From an uncultured Bacilli bacterium (GTDB lineage Bacteria > Bacillota_I > Bacilli_A > RF39 > UBA660): a DNA stretch of 28,320 nt. How positions within the stretch are numbered: the first letter of the stretch is position 1; the number at the start of each line of letters is the position of its first letter. The notes under the pieces were generated by a model. That model saw only the letters and a program-made list of their open reading frames with translations, did not search any database and was not told the DNA's origin. Location: the NCBI GenBank assembly GCA_910589335.1, contig CAJUTW010000019.1:1-28320 (forward strand). Direction: 5' to 3'. Shown one piece after another: positions 9,476 to 15,907 of this stretch. The position numbers were made by a program, and so were the translations under genes.

Positions 9476-9931
9476 ATGCAATTAGATAATTTTTATTTAG
9501 AAAAATATGATAGTACTATTCCAATACACAAAACTGTAATTGTTGAATTGTGTAACGATAAAAATAGTAGTGATTTTTTAGGAGATTTAGAGTACCATAT
9601 TTTAGAAGTTAATAAAAGAAAAGAAGAAACTTTTGAGTTAGAAAATATTATTTATATAGCTTTTTATAATTATAATCCAATAGGTTTTATTTCTCTAACA
9701 CATAAAAGTGAGCGCTATGAAATTGCTTATGGTATTACACCTAAATTTAGAGGGTATCATTTGGGATCTTTACTGCTTTTGGAATTTAGTGAGAGAATAT
9801 TTATGGAATTTGATAAAATTAATGAATTAACTTTAATGATTAGTAATCAAAATACAAGTAGTAAGAAAACGGCTTTACTAGCAGGTTTTGATAAAGTTTC
9901 TTCAGCTAAATATGTGCAAAGAAGAAAATGA
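9476..9931 (+). CDS. GNAT family N-acetyltransferase
   Basis: A 151-aa protein from ATG 9476. The GNAT acetyl-CoA-binding motif A is visible as AYGITPKFRGYHLGSLLLLEF-type sequence (central residues R-G-Y-H-L-G-S), preceded by the beta strand PIGFISL. The C-terminal SNQNTSSKKTALLAGFDKV matches the usual N-x-x-S-x-x-x-A-x-x-x-G-F element, so the acetyltransferase fold is complete. The acceptor could be a protein N-terminus, an amino acid or a small amine; nothing in the sequence decides this. It begins 14 bases after the DUF2130 stop codon, so the two are probably co-transcribed. The TGA stop is one of several that rule out TGA as a Trp codon here. Confidence 0.82.
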   Translation: MQLDNFYLEKYDSTIPIHKTVIVELCNDKNSSDFLGDLEYHILEVNKRKEETFELENIIYIAFYNYNPIGFISLTHKSERYEIAYGITPKFRGYHLGSLLLLEFSERIFMEFDKINELTLMISNQNTSSKKTALLAGFDKVSSAKYVQRRK

Positions 9932-9943
9932 AAAAATAAACAC

Positions 9944-9972
9944 TTGATTTATTATTTATGAAGTTTTAAAAT
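9944..9972 (+). promoter_or_regulatory. sigma-A-type promoter for the 9996 gene
   Basis: TTGATT (9944-9949), a 17-base spacer and TAAAAT (9967-9972), followed by GGAG at 9984-9987 and ATG 9996. Confidence 0.65.
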
Positions 9973-9995
9973 AATAAAAGTATGGAGTGTTGTAG

Positions 9996-10745
9996 ATGAA
10001 AAAGATATTTAATTTTAGAGGAAAAAAAGAAAAAATAAGTGATATTTATAAAAAAGAAATTGAAAATGAATTTAAAAATAATGGAGTTGTTTTATCTTTT
10101 GCTTTTTCTATTATAATAATTGGAATTATATCAATTTTTTATCAAAATAGTAAAACTTTATTAATAGGAATTGCTATTAGTTCATTTTTATTAACTATTA
10201 TTCAATGTATAAGTAGTGGAAACAATATTTTAAATATTTTTCCTATTTTTACTTTATTGTTATTTGGTTTTTTTCCAAAAACAATAGAAAATATTCCAGG
10301 TATTAATATATTGATAAAAGATGAATATTGTAATTTGATTATATTTATTTCTTTTGCTTTAACTTTTTTTACTCAATCTTTGAAAAATATTTTATATAAT
10401 CATAAAATAGAATGTTTATCTATTGATTATAATAATGATAAAAATAAGATGATAAAATCTCAATTAGAAATAATTAATAATATTAAAGTTAAAGTTGCTA
10501 AGATTAAGACGATATCAGAAGAAAAAGGTTTATACGATTTGACATTTAATAAAGCTATAAATGAATTAAATGAGTATACGTTAAATGAGACTTTTATAAA
10601 TAATGTTAAATCTACTTTAATTAATAAAGGCAGTGAGGATAGGAAAAGTACTTTTAATATAGAAGAAATAGAGCAATCAATTCTTTTAAATAGTGGTGTT
10701 GTAAAAAGAAAGATTAATGCTAGTAAAGATATAGATAATGAATAG
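9996..10745 (+). CDS. hypothetical membrane protein, four helices plus soluble C-terminus
   Basis: I do not recognise this 249-aa protein. It has a basic N-terminus (about 28 residues), then four hydrophobic segments at about 29-50, 53-72, 78-95 and 111-131, and a polar, helical C-terminal half of about 115 residues rich in Asn, Lys, Glu and Ile. The positive N-terminus suggests that both ends face the cytoplasm. It has its own good promoter and GGAG ribosome binding site. The LCP gene begins 45 bases downstream, so it may belong to the same envelope-related unit. There is no enzymatic motif, no signal peptidase site and no repeat. Call as a gene is secure from length, ribosome binding site and promoter; function is unknown. 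Confidence 0.75.
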   Translation: MKKIFNFRGKKEKISDIYKKEIENEFKNNGVVLSFAFSIIIIGIISIFYQNSKTLLIGIAISSFLLTIIQCISSGNNILNIFPIFTLLLFGFFPKTIENIPGINILIKDEYCNLIIFISFALTFFTQSLKNILYNHKIECLSIDYNNDKNKMIKSQLEIINNIKVKVAKIKTISEEKGLYDLTFNKAINELNEYTLNETFINNVKSTLINKGSEDRKSTFNIEEIEQSILLNSGVVKRKINASKDIDNE

Positions 10746-10790
10746 TAAAAATATTAAGTTTATGTTATATTTTTGTTGTGAGGTGACTAA

Positions 10791-12245
10791 ATGAACTCAA
10801 GAGGAAGAAGAAAAAAATCTTTTAAAAGAATATTAAAACATAAAATTTTTCGTAAAAGAAATATTTTTAGTATTTTTAGTTTTGTTTTAGGAATTGTTTT
10901 AATAATTTTGATGCTTTTAACTAATATTTTTCCTATTAAGTATTATCTTCTTATTACTGGTTTTGTTTTCTTTTTTAATATATTAGGTATTTTACTAATT
11001 AATGTACATAAAAAAGTAATTTTAAAAATAATAGGAGTTGTTATATTAATTTTTTCATTTGTTAGTAATATTGTAGCTTTATATTATATTAATACTACAA
11101 ATGAATTTATAAATAAATCTTTTGTATCTAATAATAAATATAATAAAAATATATATTATGTAATTACTAAAAAGAGTAATAATTTGAAAGAGTCTGATAT
11201 TAGTGGTGTTGTTGCAACTTATAAGGAGACAGCAAATCTTAGTGAAGCATTAGAAAAACTTAGTGATAAACATTCTGTTTTAGAAGAACAATTTATTGAC
11301 TTAGGGGCTATGTTTGATAGTTTAAATAATGATAGTACTAAGTTTATGCTTATTGACAAAGCATCTTTTGAAATTGTTTTTTTAATTGATAGTAATTTGA
11401 GACGAGAAGATTATCAAATTATTTATGATTTAGATATTTTTACTAAGAAAAAAATAAGTGATGGTACTAATTCTAAGAAATTTAATATTTTTATTGGTTT
11501 AGAAAATTTTGCTGGATTAATGGATTTTAATATGATTGCTAGTATTAATATGGATACTTATCAAGTTCTTTTAACTTTAATACCAAGAAATTATTATATT
11601 GAAGTGCCTGAAAAAGGTGGAAGACGTGATAAATTAGGTTTTATGAATATTTATGGAGCAGATACTAATAAAAAAGCAATAGAAAAACTATTTGATATTA
11701 AAATTGATTATAACTTAATTTTAAATACAAAAAATTTGGTTAATATTGTAGATTATGTAGGTGGAGTTTCATTTTGTTGTGATAATGATTTTACAACAAC
11801 TTATACTTTAGGAAAAGATGAGTTTGTTAATAGAGAAGATAAATTACATATAGTTGAAGGATGTCAACAAATAGATGGAATTGATGTAGTTAATGTGGTA
11901 AGAGATAATGAAAATTTCTTTAAAGAAGATAGTAATAATTTAGAAAAGATTGTTGTAGCAATATTTAAAAAATTAATTAGTACTGATAGTATTATTCATT
12001 ATAGTGAAACATTAAATACTTTGGAATCGTTATATGAGACTGATATTTCAAAAGAAATTGTAACTAGCTTCTTAAAAAATATTTTAAATAATAGTGATAA
12101 ATGGCAGATAACTACTCAAATTGTTTCAGGAGAAGAAAGATTTGAAAAAGTTCATTTGTCAAATATGACTGATTTGGTAATAAATCCTACTTATGATACT
12201 ATAGATCAAGCTAGTACTAAAATAAAAGGTCTTTTAAATAAGTGA
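10791..12245 (+). CDS. LytR-CpsA-Psr (LCP) family protein, divergent
   Basis: LCP proteins attach teichoic acids or capsular polymers from lipid carriers to peptidoglycan on the outer face of the membrane. This 484-aa copy has a basic N-terminus, three transmembrane segments (about 25-47, 50-72 and 78-100), an extracytoplasmic domain at about 115-225, and the LCP domain from about 230. Family landmarks are FNIFIGLENF (231-240), FNMIASINMDTYQVLLTLIPRNYYI (246-270, close to the PRDTYV element, keeping D245 and R266), and the VVNVVRDNE segment near 375. The D-S-R triad and the D-x-x-R-x-x-R-Q element of active enzymes are absent or changed, so catalysis is uncertain. GGTGAC three bases before the ATG is this genome's usual ribosome binding site. 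A VanZ-like gene follows after 16 bases. Confidence 0.78.
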   Translation: MNSRGRRKKSFKRILKHKIFRKRNIFSIFSFVLGIVLIILMLLTNIFPIKYYLLITGFVFFFNILGILLINVHKKVILKIIGVVILIFSFVSNIVALYYINTTNEFINKSFVSNNKYNKNIYYVITKKSNNLKESDISGVVATYKETANLSEALEKLSDKHSVLEEQFIDLGAMFDSLNNDSTKFMLIDKASFEIVFLIDSNLRREDYQIIYDLDIFTKKKISDGTNSKKFNIFIGLENFAGLMDFNMIASINMDTYQVLLTLIPRNYYIEVPEKGGRRDKLGFMNIYGADTNKKAIEKLFDIKIDYNLILNTKNLVNIVDYVGGVSFCCDNDFTTTYTLGKDEFVNREDKLHIVEGCQQIDGIDVVNVVRDNENFFKEDSNNLEKIVVAIFKKLISTDSIIHYSETLNTLESLYETDISKEIVTSFLKNILNNSDKWQITTQIVSGEERFEKVHLSNMTDLVINPTYDTIDQASTKIKGLLNK

Positions 12246-12250
12246 TTTTT

Positions 12251-12258
12251 GAGGTGAT
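12251..12258 (+). promoter_or_regulatory. ribosome binding site supporting a TTG start
   Basis: GAGGTGAT ends three bases before TTG 12262, the same spacing as at 10791 and 18531. No in-frame ATG or GTG is nearby, so TTG is the probable start. Confidence 0.6.
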
Positions 12259-12261
12259 AGT

Positions 12262-12744
12262 TTGAAATATAAAATTTTTATTATTATTTTTCTTTTAATA
12301 GGATGGGCTGGAGTAATTTTTTATGCATCAAATAAAACTAGTACTGAAAGTAATAAAGCTAGTAAAAATCTTATTAAAAGTAGTTTAGTGATTAGTATAA
12401 AAATCACTAATAAATTAAATATTACAGATATTGATATTAGAGAACAAAATATAAATAAAATAGTAGAAGAGATTAATTATCCCTTAAGAAAATGTGCTCA
12501 TGCAACAGTGTATTTTGTACTTGCTATTTTAATATTTATATTATTAAAAATAATTGGTTTAAGAAGAAGTTTAATTATTTTATTTACTATAGTTTTTTGT
12601 TTTTTATTTTCAATTACCGATGAATATCACCAAACCTTTGTTGAAGAAAGAACAGGTCAATTTAGTGATTGTTTAATAGATACAACAGGTTCTTTTATTG
12701 GAGTAAGTATCATGTGTTTGATTTTTAGAAAGAAAAGTAAATAA
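12262..12744 (+). CDS. VanZ-like family membrane protein
   Basis: A 160-aa protein with an N-terminal transmembrane segment (about 4-22), a polar extracytoplasmic loop, and three further hydrophobic segments. The family signature is clear: LRKCAHATVYFVLA near residues 75-88 and DEYHQTFVEERTGQFSDCLIDTTG-type sequence near 120-143 (key residues D, E, H, Q, R, D, D, G). VanZ-like proteins are linked to glycopeptide tolerance in the type member, but most family members have unknown roles; no resistance should be read from this. It starts with TTG behind a strong ribosome binding site and lies 16 bases after the LCP gene, so both belong to one transcript, ended by the terminator at 12746. Confidence 0.85.
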   Translation: MKYKIFIIIFLLIGWAGVIFYASNKTSTESNKASKNLIKSSLVISIKITNKLNITDIDIREQNINKIVEEINYPLRKCAHATVYFVLAILIFILLKIIGLRRSLIILFTIVFCFLFSITDEYHQTFVEERTGQFSDCLIDTTGSFIGVSIMCLIFRKKSK

Positions 12745-12745
12745 G

Positions 12746-12772
12746 ATTTCTACTATTAGTAGAAATTTTATT
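12746..12772 (+). terminator. intrinsic terminator after the VanZ-like gene
   Basis: ATTTCTACT and AGTAGAAAT form a perfect 9-bp stem around a 3-base loop, one base past the stop codon, followed by a T-rich tract. Confidence 0.65.
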
Positions 12773-12799
12773 GTGAAGTAAAAAGTGATATGTTAAAAT
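12771..12799 (+). promoter_or_regulatory. extended -10 promoter for the 12833 gene
   Basis: TTGTGA (12771-12776), a 17-base spacer and TAAAAT (12794-12799), preceded by TGT, which makes an extended -10. It lies directly behind the VanZ terminator and 33 bases before the next ATG. Confidence 0.55.
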
Positions 12800-12832
12800 A
12801 AAAAATACAATTTATAGAGATAGGTGTTTTAT

Positions 12833-13384
12833 ATGGATGATGAATTTATTACATTAATGAAAAAAGTAAATGTTAATGATACTAATTCTTTAGATGTTTT
12901 TGTCGATATTAATTTAGTAAATATTTTTAATATGTTTGATAGGGAAAATACTTTTCATTATAAGGCTTTAGTAGAAGGGATAATTTATCAAGATACATAT
13001 CTTAGAGAATATGGTGATATTGATAATTTTGTTTGGAATTATAAGATGTTAAAAAATTTCTTAGTAATTATTATTAATAATTTTAAGAGTTATTTAATTA
13101 ATTTAGATTTTGAAGATGGATATTCTGATTTTAATTTTGTTAGTTTATATATTTATAATATACTTTCGTATGCTTTATTTAATTATAAGAAGAAAATTGA
13201 TTATCAAGTTATGCTAAATACTTTGAAGGGAATTGAGCAAATACCTCTAAGTTTAAAAATTGATATAGCTAATTTTGTAATTAAAGAACTTAAGTTATTT
13301 TATCTTAAACATCCTTTTTCATCTAAGATAAAGATTCATCAAAAAAGAAGAATTATTCAATTTCCAAAAGAAGATTTTAATTAA
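12833..13384 (+). CDS. hypothetical protein, 183 aa
   Basis: I do not recognise this protein. From ATG 12833 it is 183 aa, acidic in its first third and basic at its end (KIKIHQKRRIIQFPKED), with no signal peptide and no clear membrane segment. The middle third alternates Phe, Tyr, Leu, Ile and Asn in a pattern typical of a helical soluble domain. A GTG at 12824 opens the same frame, but AGGTG at 12822-12826 is better read as the ribosome binding site of ATG 12833. It has its own extended -10 promoter and lies just ahead of the topoisomerase IV genes, which have a separate promoter. It may be lineage-specific. Confidence 0.7.
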   Translation: MDDEFITLMKKVNVNDTNSLDVFVDINLVNIFNMFDRENTFHYKALVEGIIYQDTYLREYGDIDNFVWNYKMLKNFLVIIINNFKSYLINLDFEDGYSDFNFVSLYIYNILSYALFNYKKKIDYQVMLNTLKGIEQIPLSLKIDIANFVIKELKLFYLKHPFSSKIKIHQKRRIIQFPKEDFN

Positions 13385-13405
13385 ACTTTTAAAGATTATT
13401 TTATA

Positions 13406-13428
13406 AAATTAAATTTATTTAATTTTTT
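13406..13428 (+). terminator. weak AT-only hairpin with T tract
   Basis: AAATTAAAT and ATTTAATTT form a 9-bp A/T-only stem with a 2-base loop, running into T residues. It is 22 bases past the stop of the 183-aa gene. With no G-C pairs it would be a poor terminator. Confidence 0.3.
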
Positions 13429-13469
13429 CTTTTGGATTAAAATTAGTTGTAAAAAAAAGTAAAGTTACA

Positions 13470-13498
13470 TTGAAAAATAATATATATTTGTTTATAAT
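13470..13498 (+). promoter_or_regulatory. sigma-A promoter for parE
   Basis: TTGAAA (13470-13475), a 17-base spacer and a perfect TATAAT (13493-13498). AGGAG at 13517-13521 and ATG 13531 follow. Confidence 0.75.
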
Positions 13499-13530
13499 TA
13501 TCTATAGTGAAATATTAGGAGTGATAAAAT

Positions 13531-15432
13531 ATGGCAAGTAAATATGATGCTACATCGATAAAAATACTAGAAGGATTAGAAGCTGTTCGTAAAAGACCTG
13601 GTATGTATATTGGCTCAACTGATAAAAGGGGTCTTCACCATCTTATATGGGAAATTGTTGATAATTCAGTAGATGAAGCAATTAATGGATATGGTGACTA
13701 TATTAAAATTACTCTTCATAAAGATAAATCGGTAAGTATTGAAGACCATGGACGTGGTGTTCCAACTGGAATGCATGAATCTGGAAAGTCAACTCCAGAA
13801 GTTATTTTTACAGTTCTTCATGCTGGAGGTAAATTTGAAAGTGATGGATATAAAGTTTCTGGAGGACTTCATGGAGTAGGTTCTTCTGTTGTTAATGCGT
13901 TATCTAAATGGATGGAAGTTACTATTAAACGTGATAAAGAAGAAAACTACATTCGTTTTGAAAATGGTGGACATGTTGTTCAGCCTCTAAAAAAAATAGG
14001 TACTACAAATAAGACAGGAACAATAGTACGTTTTATGCCTGATGATTCTATTTTTTCAACAATTAATTTTTCTTATACAACAGTTTGTGAAAGAATGCAG
14101 GAGAGTGCTTTTTTACTTAAGGGTATCACAATAGAAGTAGTAGATGAGGAAGATTTAAGAGAAGCTAAGTTTCATTATGAAAGAGGAATTGAAGAATTTG
14201 TTGAAGATTTAAATAAAGGTAAAAATACTCTTCATAAAGTGTTATCAATAGAAGGTGTAAAAGATAAGATTGAAGTAGAAATTTCTATGCAGTATACTGA
14301 TACATATAATGAAAATATTGTGAGCTTTGTAAATAACGTTAAAACAATAGATGGTGGTTCTCATGAGTCTGGTTTTAAAACAGCTTTAACAAGAGTATTT
14401 AACGATTATGCTAAAACGAATGGTTTTGTAAAGGGAAAAGATAAGGCTTTTGAAGGTAGTGACGTTCGTGAAGGATTAACTGCTGTTTTAAGTTTGAAAA
14501 TTCCTGAGGGAATATTACAATTTGAAGGACAAACTAAGGGAAAACTTGGTACTCCTCAAGCAAAGTCAGCAGTTGAGAGTGTAGTTACTGAGAGAATTCG
14601 TGTTTTTTTAGAAGAAAACAAAGTAATTGCAACAGAAATAATAAATAAAAGTTTACGTAGTAAAATTGCAAGAGAAGCAGCAAGAAAAGCAAGAGAGGAT
14701 GCTAGAAAAGGTACTAGTAAAAAGAGGGAAGAACGTTCTTTATCAGGTAAACTTGCTCCAGCTGGGAGTAAAGAGAAAGATAAAAAAGAGTTGTTTTTAG
14801 TCGAGGGAGATTCAGCAGGAGGTTCTGCTAAACAGGGAAGAGATAGAAAATATCAAGCAATTCTTCCATTACGTGGTAAAGTATTAAATACTGAAAAGAC
14901 AAAAGAAGAAGATATTTTAAGAAACGAAGAAATTAATACGATGATTTATACGATTGGGGCAGGATATGGATCAAACTTTGATATAAAAGATTGTGAATAC
15001 TCTAAAGTTATTATCATGAGCGATGCTGATGAAGATGGAGGACACATTCAATGTTTATTATTAACTTTTTTCTATCGTTATATGAAACCTTTAATAGAAG
15101 ATGGTAGACTTTTTGTTGCCCTTCCACCACTTTTTAAAATTCAAAGTGGTAAGAATATAGATTATGCTTATACAGTAGATGAAATGAAAGAAAAGACTAA
15201 AGGAAAAAAATGTGATATTCAAAGATATAAAGGACTTGGTGAAATGAATGCAGATCAACTTTGTGAGACTACCATGAAACCAGGAAGTAGAACTTTAATT
15301 AGAGTTAATATAGAGGATGCTCAACTGGCTGAAAAACGTGTTTCTGTTTTAATGGGAGATGAAGTTGCTCCAAGAAAAGAATGGATTGATGAAAATGTTG
15401 AGTTTACTTTAGAAGATAATTATGAGATATAG
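13531..15432 (+). CDS. parE: DNA topoisomerase IV subunit B
   Basis: The ATPase subunit of topoisomerase IV, which with ParC decatenates replicated chromosomes. The GHKL ATPase domain shows RKRPGMYIGS, EIVDNSVDEA, EDHGRGVP and GGLHGVGSSVVNALS in the first 135 residues. The TOPRIM domain shows LFLVEGDSAGGSAKQGRDR, LPLRGKVLN and the metal-binding SDADEDGGHIQ. Length (633 aa) fits ParE rather than the slightly longer GyrB of most relatives. The AKQGRDRKYQAILPLRGK and GGHIQ wording also matches ParE of Firmicutes. It has its own promoter and a good AGGAG ribosome binding site, and heads a three-gene unit ending in parC. The Glu in DADED, where many have Val or Thr, is a minor variation. Confidence 0.93.
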   Translation: MASKYDATSIKILEGLEAVRKRPGMYIGSTDKRGLHHLIWEIVDNSVDEAINGYGDYIKITLHKDKSVSIEDHGRGVPTGMHESGKSTPEVIFTVLHAGGKFESDGYKVSGGLHGVGSSVVNALSKWMEVTIKRDKEENYIRFENGGHVVQPLKKIGTTNKTGTIVRFMPDDSIFSTINFSYTTVCERMQESAFLLKGITIEVVDEEDLREAKFHYERGIEEFVEDLNKGKNTLHKVLSIEGVKDKIEVEISMQYTDTYNENIVSFVNNVKTIDGGSHESGFKTALTRVFNDYAKTNGFVKGKDKAFEGSDVREGLTAVLSLKIPEGILQFEGQTKGKLGTPQAKSAVESVVTERIRVFLEENKVIATEIINKSLRSKIAREAARKAREDARKGTSKKREERSLSGKLAPAGSKEKDKKELFLVEGDSAGGSAKQGRDRKYQAILPLRGKVLNTEKTKEEDILRNEEINTMIYTIGAGYGSNFDIKDCEYSKVIIMSDADEDGGHIQCLLLTFFYRYMKPLIEDGRLFVALPPLFKIQSGKNIDYAYTVDEMKEKTKGKKCDIQRYKGLGEMNADQLCETTMKPGSRTLIRVNIEDAQLAEKRVSVLMGDEVAPRKEWIDENVEFTLEDNYEI

Positions 15433-15440
15433 GAGAAAAT

Positions 15441-15899
15441 ATGAAAGATAACACGTATATAATTCCGGCAGTCGATTTTTATGTTGGAATATCGGAATTT
15501 GGAACACTAGATAATATATTTAAAGAATTAAAAGAAGGTAAGATGAAGTTTATTCCTTTTGAATGTGTTGATGGATTACTTATAGAAGATTTAGGATTTC
15601 TTCTTTTAGAAAAAAATTTGATAGTAGTTGCAATTAATAAACTTAATTTTTATAAAGGTGAAAATAAACAAGTAATTAATAATGTTCTTAATCTAACGGT
15701 TTTTAATAAAGAAGAATTAGATTCTTTAAAAGAAAAAACAATTGATAAGATTGTAGAAGAAAAATATGAATTACTTTATAAAGAAGCTCCATTGAGAGGC
15801 CGTCATATTTTTAATAGTTTTTTTGAAAGATATCAAGATGGCGATTATAATAAGACAAAAGAAAGAGTTAAAAAACTAATAGAAAATAATAGAAAGTAG
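15441..15899 (+). CDS. hypothetical protein between parE and parC
   Basis: An unrecognised 152-aa protein, 8 bases after the parE stop and overlapping the start region of parC. AGGAG at 15431-15435 lies 5 bases before its ATG. No signal peptide or membrane helix is evident. The C-terminal 40 residues are very basic and helical (RGRHIFNSFFERYQDGDYN, then a Lys/Arg-rich tail), which could suit nucleic-acid contact, but no known motif is present. The N-terminal half alternates hydrophobic and charged residues in an alpha/beta pattern. In most Firmicutes parE and parC are adjacent, so this gene is an insertion into a conserved pair, and by position it is co-expressed with topoisomerase IV. A functional link to the topoisomerase is inference only. 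Confidence 0.75.
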   Translation: MKDNTYIIPAVDFYVGISEFGTLDNIFKELKEGKMKFIPFECVDGLLIEDLGFLLLEKNLIVVAINKLNFYKGENKQVINNVLNLTVFNKEELDSLKEKTIDKIVEEKYELLYKEAPLRGRHIFNSFFERYQDGDYNKTKERVKKLIENNRK

Positions 15900-15907
15900 T
15901 GGTAAAT

